A stretch of DNA of 64,000 bases from NCBI GenBank assembly GCA_016802295.1, contig JAESIW010000210.1, positions 682,001 to 746,000 of the forward strand, given 5' to 3'. Both the position numbers and the translations under genes were made by a program. The DNA is from Brachionus rotundiformis. Its lineage: Eukaryota > Rotifera > Eurotatoria > Ploima > Brachionidae. Shown here one piece after another: positions 8,699 through 17,500 of this stretch (position 1 is the stretch's first letter; each line of letters opens with the position of its first letter). The notes below the pieces were generated by a model. It saw only the letters and a list, made by a program, of their open reading frames with translations, had not been told where the DNA came from and ran no database searches.

Positions 8699-9568
8699 AT
8701 GAGCAATAAAATAGTAGATTGCACAGGGCTTGCAAGTATTTTGCATTCTTATATAGATAAAGAGATAAACATAAAACAACTAAAACCGCATTTTGCCACA
8801 ATTTTAGTTGGCAACAACTCTGCATCTAGATTATATGTTAGCAATAAACAAAAAACATCAGACTTACTAGGCATAAAAAATACCATATACACTTTGCCAG
8901 AAGATACCACTAAAGAATATTTAATAGACTTTATTAACCAGTTAAATAATAATAACTCTATACACGGCATACTGCTACAATTACCCCTGCCAAAACACTT
9001 ACCTAGTAAAGAAATTATAGGCCACATTGCTATACATAAAGATATAGACGGCCTACACTACGCCAACATAGGTAAATTAATTACCGAAAAAAACAACGGC
9101 GACCCTTTAAAACAACAGTTATACAGTGGTTTTGCACCGGCTACACCAATGGGTTGTATGTTTGTATTAAATAGCTTAGGCATAAAAGTAGAAGGCCAAA
9201 ATTGCAGTGTTATAGGCAGAAGCAACCTAGTTGGTATGCCAATGTTTAATATTTTAAACAACAATAACGCCACGGTTACTTTGTTGCACAAAAATAGCAA
9301 TAACTTACAACACTACACTAAAAATAGTTCTGTTTTAGTGGTAGCCGCTGGTAGCCCTAATTTAATAAATAGTAGTTTTGTTAGCCCTAATGCAGTAGTG
9401 CTAGATGTTGGTATAAACTTTATAAAAGGCAGAATAACCGGAGACTGCAACACTAAAGATTTAACCAAACTAGTTAAACACATAACACCCGTGCCCAACG
9501 GCATAGGTAAATTAACAGTTGGTTGCATGTTGGTTAATGTGGTAAAAGCCTGCTATGTATACGGTTAA
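8699..9568 (+). CDS. folD: Methylenetetrahydrofolate dehydrogenase / cyclohydrolase FolD
   Basis: 289 residues. Bifunctional enzyme interconverting 5,10-methylene-, methenyl- and 10-formyl-THF using NADP. Visible: SRLYVSNKQKTSDLLGI near residue 42 with the catalytic Lys, GILLQLPLP near 90, KDIDGLHYANIGKL near 112, PATPMGC near 142, and the NAD(P)-binding VIGRSNLVGMP near 165. The last signature, usually PVPGGVGPMT, reads PVPNGIGKLT near residue 263, an unusual change in a segment that closes over the active site. The rest is intact, so activity is likely but this deserves a note. The start follows a GGA box. Confidence 0.9.
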   Translation: MSNKIVDCTGLASILHSYIDKEINIKQLKPHFATILVGNNSASRLYVSNKQKTSDLLGIKNTIYTLPEDTTKEYLIDFINQLNNNNSIHGILLQLPLPKHLPSKEIIGHIAIHKDIDGLHYANIGKLITEKNNGDPLKQQLYSGFAPATPMGCMFVLNSLGIKVEGQNCSVIGRSNLVGMPMFNILNNNNATVTLLHKNSNNLQHYTKNSSVLVVAAGSPNLINSSFVSPNAVVLDVGINFIKGRITGDCNTKDLTKLVKHITPVPNGIGKLTVGCMLVNVVKACYVYG

Positions 9569-9573
9569 AGTTA

Positions 9574-9601
9574 TTGTTTTTGTGCAAATAACTGCTATAA
9601 T
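9574..9601 (+). promoter_or_regulatory. Sigma-70 type promoter before lepA
   Basis: TTGTTT at 9574-9579, a 16-base spacer and TATAAT at 9596-9601 preceded by TGC, an extended -10 arrangement. It lies in the 78-base gap between folD and lepA and would give a leader of about 40 bases. Confidence 0.5.
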
Positions 9602-9646
9602 GTAAGTTAATTAACTATAAATATAATTATTATAAGTATAAAATAA

Positions 9647-11452
9647 ATGCAAGATATCACCAAAATTCGTAATTTTTCTATTATAGCACATATAGATCAT
9701 GGTAAATCTACCCTAGCAGACCGCCTAATACAGCTATGTGGGGGGCTACAAGCGCGTGAAATGAGCCAACAAGTGCTAGACTCGTTAGATATAGAAAAAG
9801 AGCGTGGTATAACCATTAAAGCCCAAACCGTTAGGCTTAACTATACAGCTAAAGATGGTAATACATACCAGCTAAATTTAATGGATACCCCAGGCCACGT
9901 GGATTTTGCCTACGAAGTTAGTAGATCGTTAGCTTCGTGCGAAGGATCGTTACTAGTGGTAGATGCTAGCCAAGGCGTAGAAGCCCAAACCCTAGCCAAC
10001 GTATACATGGCGTTAGAAAATAACCACGAAATTTTACCTGTACTTAATAAAATAGATTTACCCGCAGCTAATGTACCCAAAATTAAACAACAAATAGAAG
10101 ATATTATTGGCTTAGATACTAGCGAAGCAATTGAAATATCTGCTAAAAGCGGTTTAGGTATAGAAAACGTGCTAGAAGCAATAGTTACCAAACTACCGCC
10201 ACCAAAAAGTGGTAGCGTTACCCAACCATTACAGGCTTTATTAATAGATAGTTGGTATGATTCGTACTTAGGGGTAATAATTTTAGTTAGAATATACAAC
10301 GGGCAACTAAAACGTGGTATGAAAATAAAAACATTATCTAACGATGCCGTTTACACAGTAGACCAAGTTGGCTTTTTTACCCCAAAAATTAATAAGGTAG
10401 AAGCCCTATACCCCGGAGAAGTTGGCTATTTTACTGCTTCTATAAAAGCGGTTTCAGATACCAATGTTGGAGACACCATTGCCGAAGAAAGCAACAAAAA
10501 TCCTGTGGCGTTACCTGGTTTTAAACCGTCTAACCCTGTGGTTTTTTCTGGTATTTTTCCTGTAGATAATTCGGAGTATCAAAACTTAAAAGAAGCCTTA
10601 GAAAAACTACACTTAAACGATGCTAGTTTTTCTTTTGAACCCGAAACCTCTACTGCCTTAGGCTTTGGGTTTAGATGCGGTTTTTTAGGATTGTTGCACT
10701 TAGAGATTATTCAAGAACGCTTAGAACGTGAATTTAATATAGACCTTATAACTACATCGCCTAGTGTGATATATAAAGTTACTTTAACCGATGGCACCCA
10801 AAAAGATATTCATACACCTGTAGATATGCCAGAGTCTCATTTAATTTACAGTATTCAAGAACCATGGATAAAAGCCAATATAATTGTGCCAGAAGAATAC
10901 CTAGGCGGTGTGCTAACCCTATGTGCTAACCGCCGTGGTAAGCAGGTAAGCCTAAATTGGATAGATAAACGTGCAATGCTGGTTTATAGGCTTCCTTTAA
11001 ACGAAATTGTATTTGATTTTTACGATAGACTAAAATCTATTTCTACAGGTTATGCTAGCTTTGATTACGAACTAGATAATTACGAAGAAGGCGACCTTGC
11101 ACGTGTAAATATTTTAGTAAATAACGAAAACGTAGACGCTTTAGCTTTTATTGTGCACAAAAGCTTTGCAGAACGCAAGGGTAGACAAATTTGCGAAAAA
11201 CTAAAAGATTTAATTCCTAGGCAAATGTTTCAAATTCCTGTTCAGGCCGCTATTGGTGGTAAAATTATTGCCAGAGAAACAGTTAAAGCCTTTAGAAAAG
11301 ACGTTACCGCAAAATGTTATGGTGGCGATATTACCAGAAAACGTAAACTACTAGAAAAACAAAAAGAAGGTAAAAAGAAAATGCGTACCTTTGGTAAAGT
11401 AGAAATTCCACAATCTGCATTTATTGCCGTATTAAAAAATAATGACGATTAA
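9647..11452 (+). CDS. lepA: Elongation factor 4 (LepA), ribosomal back-translocase GTPase
   Basis: 601 residues, full length. GTPase motifs: AHIDHGKSTLADRL near residue 14 (G1), ERGITIKAQ near 52 (G2), DTPGHVDF near 80 (G3), NKID near 134 (G4) and SAKSG near 169 (G5). Domains II, III and V resemble EF-G, and the LepA-specific C-terminal domain is present with CYGGDITRKRKLLEKQKEGKKKM. LepA acts on stalled ribosomes and in initiation or 30S biogenesis. It has its own promoter just upstream and is followed after 23 bases by a transposase remnant. Confidence 0.97.
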   Translation: MQDITKIRNFSIIAHIDHGKSTLADRLIQLCGGLQAREMSQQVLDSLDIEKERGITIKAQTVRLNYTAKDGNTYQLNLMDTPGHVDFAYEVSRSLASCEGSLLVVDASQGVEAQTLANVYMALENNHEILPVLNKIDLPAANVPKIKQQIEDIIGLDTSEAIEISAKSGLGIENVLEAIVTKLPPPKSGSVTQPLQALLIDSWYDSYLGVIILVRIYNGQLKRGMKIKTLSNDAVYTVDQVGFFTPKINKVEALYPGEVGYFTASIKAVSDTNVGDTIAEESNKNPVALPGFKPSNPVVFSGIFPVDNSEYQNLKEALEKLHLNDASFSFEPETSTALGFGFRCGFLGLLHLEIIQERLEREFNIDLITTSPSVIYKVTLTDGTQKDIHTPVDMPESHLIYSIQEPWIKANIIVPEEYLGGVLTLCANRRGKQVSLNWIDKRAMLVYRLPLNEIVFDFYDRLKSISTGYASFDYELDNYEEGDLARVNILVNNENVDALAFIVHKSFAERKGRQICEKLKDLIPRQMFQIPVQAAIGGKIIARETVKAFRKDVTAKCYGGDITRKRKLLEKQKEGKKKMRTFGKVEIPQSAFIAVLKNNDD

Positions 11453-11475
11453 TAAAATTTTATGTATAATTAATT

Positions 11476-11835
11476 ATGCAAAATTTATTACAACATATTA
11501 ACAATATAGAAATAGCAAACTTAACCGAAGAACAATGCGTTTTGCTACTGGCAAAAATACGCTGGCAAAATAAACCAGATTGTCCACATTGCGGTAATTC
11601 TAAAGTTTATATTTTTAGCAACAATATTACTTATAAATGTGCCGTATGTATAAAAAAATTTACGGTTAAAGTTGGCACGTTTTTGCAAGACTCTAAGTTG
11701 CCTGTAAAAAAATGGTTTTTAGCTTATAAATTATATAATCAACCTAAGGTGTCTTCGGTAGAGGTAGCTAAACAACTTAATGTAACCCAAAAAACCGCTT
11801 GGTTAATGCTACAAAAAATTAACAACCAGTATTAA
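11476..11835 (+). CDS. DNA-binding-only remnant of an IS1595-type transposase
   Basis: 119 residues matching the N-terminal third of IS1595/ISXO2-type transposases: a zinc ribbon with paired cysteines CPHCG (C36, C39) and CAVC (C55, C58), the linker VGTFLQDSKLPVKKWFLAYKL, and a helix-turn-helix SSVEVAKQLNVTQKTAWLML near residues 93-112. The protein stops right after this domain; the DDE integrase domain expected next is absent, and a cation-efflux gene begins ten bases downstream. No inverted repeats were recognised around it. The reading frame is clean and codon use is like the neighbours, so it may be a recent truncation or a kept small DNA-binding protein; the sequence alone does not decide. 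It has no transposition chemistry of its own. Confidence 0.72.
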   Translation: MQNLLQHINNIEIANLTEEQCVLLLAKIRWQNKPDCPHCGNSKVYIFSNNITYKCAVCIKKFTVKVGTFLQDSKLPVKKWFLAYKLYNQPKVSSVEVAKQLNVTQKTAWLMLQKINNQY

Positions 11836-11845
11836 AAAAAACATA

Positions 11846-12844
11846 ATGACAAACCTTAAAAACGAAGAGTTACAAAAAGTACTAGGCAATACCCACGCTA
11901 GCACTAACTACAATAAAAAACACGTTAAAGTGCTTTTATTTACCGCTTTTTTGCTGTTATCGTTATTAAGTGTAGAAATAGTAGGTTCGGTAATATCTAA
12001 ATCTTTAGCTTTATTATCAGATGCTGTACATGTTTTTAGCGATTTTTTAGGCGTACTTTCGGCTTTAATAGCTATAGTAATTGCTAAAAAAAACAATACC
12101 CCTAAGCATACTTACGGTTATTCTAAAATAGAGGCCGTGGTTACGTTTGCTAACTGTATACTTTTGTTTTTTTCTATTGGGTTTATTATATACGAATCTA
12201 TAAAACGCACATTGCACCCAGAAATAGTTTTGGTTAAACCACTAATAACCGTTGGTATTTTTGGCTTGCTAGCAAACATTGCTATTGCTTACTATGTTTT
12301 TAAAAACGGAGCCGTAGATCATCATCATCACCATAATAATGAAAACAATACTACCACTAACCAACGTGGTATGTTAATGCAAAATGTTTTTTTACATTTT
12401 GTGTACGATATTGCGGGATCTTTTATTGCTATTGCTTCTGGCGTAATTATATATTTTACTAATTGGTTTTTTGTAGATATTTTGCTTTCTGTTGTAATTG
12501 CGGTTTTATTAAGCAAAAGTACCTATACCCTTATTAAGCAAAGTATAAAAGTGTTGCTAGATGGCGTACCCAACAATATTAATATTATAGCCGTTAAACA
12601 AGCTATAGAAAACCTAGACAGTTGCATAATTAATGCTCATCACTTACATATTTGGATGATAAACGAAACCGATATTGCTGCTACACTGCATATTAACGCC
12701 AGCAATGGGGCTAATAACAATAATTTGTTAAAGCAAATAAAACTAATGCTACATAATAGTTACAATATTAATCATTCGGTTATTCAAATAGAAAACCAAC
12801 TAGAGATTTGCATTGATGATTCTATTCATCATAACTCAACATAA
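11846..12844 (+). CDS. Cation diffusion facilitator (ZitB/CzcD-like Zn efflux), first copy
   Basis: 332 residues, six predicted membrane segments (about 28-230) and a C-terminal cytoplasmic ferredoxin-like domain. The transport-site pattern HxxxD occurs twice, as SDAVHVFSD near residue 58 in the second membrane segment and as FLHFVYD near residue 182 in the fifth. A His-rich cytoplasmic loop, DHHHHHNNEN near residue 157, is typical of zinc-transporting members. Role: proton-driven export of Zn(II), perhaps Co or Cd, from the cytoplasm. It is followed 74 bases later by a second, diverged copy of the same family. Confidence 0.88.
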   Translation: MTNLKNEELQKVLGNTHASTNYNKKHVKVLLFTAFLLLSLLSVEIVGSVISKSLALLSDAVHVFSDFLGVLSALIAIVIAKKNNTPKHTYGYSKIEAVVTFANCILLFFSIGFIIYESIKRTLHPEIVLVKPLITVGIFGLLANIAIAYYVFKNGAVDHHHHHNNENNTTTNQRGMLMQNVFLHFVYDIAGSFIAIASGVIIYFTNWFFVDILLSVVIAVLLSKSTYTLIKQSIKVLLDGVPNNINIIAVKQAIENLDSCIINAHHLHIWMINETDIAATLHINASNGANNNNLLKQIKLMLHNSYNINHSVIQIENQLEICIDDSIHHNST

Positions 12845-12856
12845 CAAAATATATAC

Positions 12857-12883
12857 TTGACAGACCTAAGCTTGTATTATACT
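12857..12883 (+). promoter_or_regulatory. Possible promoter before the second cation-efflux gene
   Basis: A perfect TTGACA at 12857-12862 and TATACT at 12878-12883, separated by only 15 bases, two shorter than optimal. It lies in the 74-base gap between the two facilitator genes and would let the second be expressed separately. Confidence 0.35.
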
Positions 12884-12918
12884 ATTAACTATTACTAAAA
12901 ATAATAATAGGAAAAACA

Positions 12919-14022
12919 ATGGTAAACAATATTTTAGGCCCCAATCATATTAAAACTAAAAGTTATACTGGCAGTATAAAATATTTATTAATAGCAATTA
13001 TAACATTAATGGTAACAATAGCGTTACAGTTAGGGGTTGGGTATTATATAAACTCGCATATTTTAATTGCATCGGGCTGGCACACAGTGGTAGATGCCAC
13101 CGCTATATTTGGTGCTTTTATAGTGTTAAAGCTTTCTAGCAGGCCTAATACATCTAATAAAACCTATGGCTATACCAGATTAGAAACTTTGTTAGGATTT
13201 TTTAACGGTATATTATTACTATTTGTAGCAGTGCCTTTATTATTTAAAATAATGTTAGCTACCTTGCAACACTTTAACATTAATATTGATTTTTTAGATT
13301 TGTTTGAAGATGATCATAACCATGCAGAACACAACCACGAAGAACATGAACACGAAGAGCACGAACACGAAGAGCACGAACACGAAGAGCACGAACACGA
13401 AGAGCACGAACACGAAGAACATGCAGTGGCAACATCTACCTTAGTGCATAGCCACTTAAACATTAATAGCTCTAAATTAGTATTAATAATAAGTAGCATA
13501 GGCTTTTTGGCACATATAGTTTTAGCCATTATGTTATATGTAGGTAATAAAGTTAGCAAAGCCAATAATATTTTAATTCAATCTACTTTTTTGCATATGT
13601 TAAACGATGTTTTTACCACGTTAATTGCCGTGGTTGGCTCTGTATTATTAATTTATACTAAGCAACCTATTGTAGATAAATGGATAGCTTTAATTTTAGT
13701 AATATTAATTATAAATTTAGCCATTAAGCTACTACTTAGAACCGGAAATATTTTACTAGAAAGTGCCCCTAAAAATATAAATATAAGCCAAATAAAAACT
13801 ACTGTAGAGCAACAGGTAAGTAATGTTAGTAGTATGCACCATATTCATGTGTGGGAGCTTAACGAAGAAGAAATTTTAGCCACCGCCGTGGTTACTTTGC
13901 ACAACAACAATAATTATATACAAAGCGTTAAAGAAATTAAGCAAATATTACAGCAAAATTATAATATTAAGCATATTACTATAGAGCTTGCCAATACAAC
14001 CACACATAAGTGCAATACTTAG
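12919..14022 (+). CDS. Cation diffusion facilitator with a His/Glu repeat loop, second copy
   Basis: 367 residues. Same architecture as the preceding gene: HxxxD in the second membrane segment (SGWHTVVDATAI near residue 53) and in the fifth (FLHMLND near 230), then a C-terminal cytoplasmic domain with HHIHVWEL near 311. The loop between the fourth and fifth segments is expanded to about 35 residues of alternating His and Glu, encoded by a 15-bp tandem repeat. Such loops bind zinc and tune transport in this family. A box AATAGGAAAAAC precedes the start. The two copies are clearly diverged, so this is an old duplication or separate acquisition. Confidence 0.86.
   Translation: MVNNILGPNHIKTKSYTGSIKYLLIAIITLMVTIALQLGVGYYINSHILIASGWHTVVDATAIFGAFIVLKLSSRPNTSNKTYGYTRLETLLGFFNGILLLFVAVPLLFKIMLATLQHFNINIDFLDLFEDDHNHAEHNHEEHEHEEHEHEEHEHEEHEHEEHEHEEHAVATSTLVHSHLNINSSKLVLIISSIGFLAHIVLAIMLYVGNKVSKANNILIQSTFLHMLNDVFTTLIAVVGSVLLIYTKQPIVDKWIALILVILIINLAIKLLLRTGNILLESAPKNINISQIKTTVEQQVSNVSSMHHIHVWELNEEEILATAVVTLHNNNNYIQSVKEIKQILQQNYNIKHITIELANTTTHKCNT
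13339..13413 (+). repeat. 15-bp in-frame tandem repeat coding for His/Glu
   Basis: Five 15-base units, the first a variant (GAAGAACATGAACAC), the next four identical (GAAGAGCACGAACAC at 13354, 13369, 13384 and 13399), then a partial unit to 13425. Each unit codes EEHEH. The identity at third codon positions shows recent slippage expansion, so copy number may vary between strains without breaking the frame. Confidence 0.97.
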
Positions 14023-14070
14023 TTAAAAGCTTAGTGGTTAGTTACTTTATACAACTTAAAAATATAAAAA

Positions 14071-14104
14071 AAATAGCAATGTACACCAACATACATTGCT
14101 ATTT
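14071..14104 (-). terminator. Intrinsic terminator with perfect 13-bp stem
   Basis: Arms 14071-14083 and 14092-14104 (AAATAGCAATGTA and its exact complement) around an eight-base loop. On the minus strand the stem is followed by TTTTT, ATA and TTTTT, a good U-tract. On the plus strand only a short U-run follows, so it mainly ends minus-strand transcription but may also help stop the facilitator gene that ends at 14022. Confidence 0.85.
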
Positions 14105-14441
14105 ATAACATTTAACAAAACAAAAGAAAAATATATATGTATAAAATAATAAAAGGTTTAGTTTATAAATTATTGTATTTTAAAAGAACTTGCCTCCTTT
14201 TACAATTTAACACAAACTGTAGTAAAAATTTTATAACAATTTAGTATAATTAATTAACTTACAAAACAATATAGTTAACAGTAATAAATGCCTCCTTTTA
14301 TTACTAAAAACAACAAAAAATTGTTTAAAGCTAATGCACTGTTAGTATAATTAACGGTTGTGCGTAATGTTATAAAGTTTTTTTAATAGTGATTAATTGC
14401 CCCCTTTTATATTTTTTGTAAAACATATAAGAATCACTATT
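14071..14441 (-). ncRNA. Candidate regulatory RNA with three G-rich hairpin modules
   Basis: No protein gene is visible in 14023-14513. On the minus strand a promoter (14448-14477) points at a start near 14441, and the terminator at 14071-14104 ends the unit after about 370 bases. Inside are three modules about 100 bases apart, each with a TATACT box, then 44-49 bases later a run AAAAGGAGGCA or AAAAGGGGGCA. Hairpin 1: arms 14432-14441 and 14385-14394 (10 bp) with the GGGGG at 14400-14404. Hairpin 2: arms 14297-14305 and 14280-14288 (9 bp perfect) with AGGAGGCA as the whole loop. Hairpin 3: arms 14201-14206 and 14172-14177 with GGAGG at 14193-14197. Exposed GGA in loops is how CsrA/RsmA-sequestering RNAs work; the opposite strand would show CCUCC, like anti-Shine-Dalgarno RNAs. 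The family is not recognised. It could also be the 3' untranslated region of the AsmA gene. Confidence 0.5.
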
Positions 14442-14453
14442 TAAAATAGTATA
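14172..14453 (-). repeat. Three degenerate tandem modules of about 100 bp
   Basis: Spacing is regular: TATACT boxes (minus strand) at 14448-14453, 14344-14349 and 14243-14248, and GGGGG or GGAGG cores at 14400-14404, 14291-14295 and 14193-14197. The second and third modules share TTAATTATACTAA upstream of the core. The rest of each unit has diverged, which suggests old duplication with selection on the box and the G-rich hairpin. Confidence 0.5.
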
Positions 14454-14477
14454 GCAATTTGCACTATTTAAAGTCAA
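14448..14477 (-). promoter_or_regulatory. Sigma-70 promoter of the candidate RNA
   Basis: Minus strand TTGACT at 14477-14472, an 18-base spacer and TATACT at 14453-14448. The start is predicted near 14441, exactly where the first hairpin begins. It lies 37 bases beyond the stop codon of the AsmA-like gene on the same strand. Confidence 0.6.
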
Positions 14478-14513
14478 CCATATTAACAAAAAAAATTAAA
14501 AAATTAAGCAAAC

Positions 14514-17500
14514 CTAGGGCTTAGCGGGGGTTGATTTTAAGTCGTTATCTGGTGTAGGGATAGACTGTTTGTATAACGAATCGAGCTGTTTTTTTTGTTC
14601 GTTAGTTAATTTACCAGTATACGTGTTGTTAAAATTGTTAGGATCATTTGGGTTGTTAAGATTGTTAAGTGCTTTGTTTTCTTTTGCATTGCGTTTTAAT
14701 ATATCTTCTTTGGGTTTAACTGCAACGGCTTTAGTGTTATTTTTAGTTGTTATATATTTAATTTGCTTAGTAATGTTGCCAATTAAGCCACTTAAAGCAA
14801 ATTGTATATGCTTATTAATATTTTTAGTATTATCTACATTGCCATTTAAACTTAGCATTAGGTTAGATAAATCTAAAGAACCGCCAAAGCTTCCACGATA
14901 CTGTACGCCGTTATTAATATATAGCAAAAACACAGGGCTAAAGGTTACTTTATTATCTTTAATGGTTACAGAGCCTATTAAATCGTTAATATAGGCAATG
15001 TTTTTATTTTTTTTGTTATTAGATAATGTTAGGTAAATGCCTTCTTGATTAACTAAATCTGCAATATTTAGTTTTAGGCGTTCTTGCTTAATAAAGCTTA
15101 GGTTGCCGTCTATACTTTCTAAATTAGTAAAATTAGAACTTACAAATCTTATTTTACCGTTTAAAACCGCATTACCGCTAAGCTTAGTGTTAAAGCTAGT
15201 TAAGTTAGTAAAATCTTTAAAATCTACTAAAAAATTGTTTAATACAACGTTGCCAGAAAGCACAGGAGTATATTTTAAATTAATATTTAGCGTGCCGTAT
15301 ACTTGGCCACTATATGGGCTGTTAGCTTTAAATTGCTTAACGTTAATGCCGTTATTATTAGCACTTAGCACCAAGGCTACATCTGTTAATTTTTGCTGTT
15401 TGTAATTAAACGAATCTATATTTAAATTAACTGTAATGTTATTGCTGTTGTTTTTAGTAGTTAAGTTAGTAGAAAAAACGGTTTCTGGATTTTGTTGCAA
15501 TAAATTTAAGTAAGCTGTAGAAATATTATATAAATTATTAAAATTAGCTTGCTTTAAGTTAACGTTTGCTATAAAGTCGTACACGCCGGCTCTGTCTAAA
15601 AAAGTAAGGCTATAATTATTAAAACTATAATTACCAATGTTACCTGCAATATTATTAAAAATTATACGGTTAGGTTGTACAAAAACTTTATAGCTAACAG
15701 TATAATCTTGGTTATCTGTAACTTGTTTAACAATATTTGCATAAGGCATAATGCTAAATTGGTTTAAACTACCAATACTGGTTACCACAAATTCGCCTTG
15801 TTGATTTTGCAAAGACAATTTGCCAAACATTGTAATATTATCTGCATTAGTGCTTACATTAAGCGTACTAACATACAAAGTATTGTTTTGGGTAAACGAG
15901 CTTAAATTAGCCTGCTTAACATACAAATTATTTACTTTGCTATTATTTAAAGATACATTAACTACCAACAAATTACTGTAAAAAAAGTTTAATAATTTTT
16001 TTTGCCATTCTACTGCATAGTAAGAAGTTGCATCTATAAAATTAGTGGCAATATTTTGTTTGTTATTAGGTAAGTTTACGTTTAGCGTACAACTGGTGCA
16101 GTCTATATTAAAATGTACTGCAGAATCTGGTACTAACCACTTAAAATTAGCCGAATATGTATTTTGCAAATAATAAAATTTAATGTCGCTTAATTCTATT
16201 TTATTGCTATTAAAAACATAATTTGCCGTTAACGAACTATTATTGCTATAATTACCGCTAAAGCTGTTACTAATAATATTGCTACCTATTAACTTAATCA
16301 TGGTTTCGCCATAGGCTTGCAAGCTACCAGTGTAGCCGTTTTTAGCATTGTTAGTGCCTTTAATTAACACAACATTATTGTTTTCAAAACTAGATGCAGT
16401 ACTAATATTTGCAATGTAGTTGCCTTGTAAATCGGTTTTTAAATTATAATAATATAAAGTATCTAAATATAACAAGTTGCCTGTAAATGTTTTACTATTG
16501 CTTAATAAAGTTGCGGTGTAATTTAAGTTTATATTGTTAAATGTTGCTAGCGTATTGTTGCTATAGTCTATAATGCTAACTTTTGCTCTTACTACTTTTA
16601 TGCTATCTACATTTAAATTAACATTTAAATGGTTAAGCAACCAAGCAATTATACTGCTTTTATTGGTTAAACTAACAGTAGGTTTTGGGCTTGCCATATT
16701 GTTTAAAGTATTATCTGGGGCGGTATTAATATTATTTTGGTTAATAGATGGATTTAAATTAGTTGAATTAGCACTATTATCAATTAACTTGCTAACATCT
16801 AATGTATTACTAGGCGTTGTGCTACTTGTAGGCAACGGTGTAGAATCGCTTAACTTATTTAAATCTGTATTTTGTTGCGTATTATTGTTTGGGGCGGTAT
16901 TTTGTACGTTGTTGCTTTGTACTAAGCGTTTATTAATGTTTTGTACTAAATTGTTATAATAAGTATTATTATCTAAAGCTATATCGCTTTTAGTTTTAAT
17001 GGTAACAAAAGCATTACCTATAATAATATCTTTAGCTTCTAGGGTGCCTAGTAGTAGTTTTGTCCATTTAAAATTTATTAATATTTCGTCTGCTGCAAAA
17101 GATTTAAAATCGGCCACGGTATTGTTGTTTATTACATGTAAAAAATTTACATTTTTAATTACCAACTTAACCGTAGGAAAAACCCTAACCACCATATTGC
17201 CAGATATATTAACTTTATAGCCGTATTGTTGCTCTATTTGTTGCTCTATTAATGCAACATAGCTTGGGCTGTTGGCTAACCTTGTAAGCACAGCTCCGGC
17301 AAAAAACAATATTATTAAAATTACTACCACAACTGCGGTAAACTTACTTTTTAGTAAAGCTTTAAAAAAGTATAATCTTATTAATACAAAAGTAACAATA
17401 AATTTAATAGTTTTATAAATAAAGCTAATTAACCACACTAAAGGCTTTAAAAACGGAGCAACCTTATAAATAATATCTTTAAATGGAAAAAACAAAATTT

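Noticed and set aside
12857..12883. MerR-type operator in the gap before the second zinc exporter
   Set aside because: Spacing is 15 bases, not the stretched 19-20 of MerR-type promoters, and no dyad spans the gap.
13339..13425. CRISPR-like repeat
   Set aside because: Units of 15 bases with no spacers, inside a reading frame.
13314..13565. Minus-strand frame rich in Cys and Ser
   Set aside because: It is the antisense of the His/Glu repeat; the repeat makes any frame open.
14193..14404. The three AAAAGGAGGCA motifs as ordinary ribosome-binding sites
   Set aside because: No ATG, GTG or TTG follows at 5-10 bases in any of the three, and the motifs sit in hairpin loops.
14395..14431. An 18-codon frame (MFYKKYKRGQ...) in the candidate RNA
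   Set aside because: No SD box before its ATG and no conserved pattern; likely chance in AT-rich DNA.
14569..14994. Plus-strand frame with membrane-like character
   Set aside because: Antisense to the C-terminal part of the AsmA-like gene, same composition effect.
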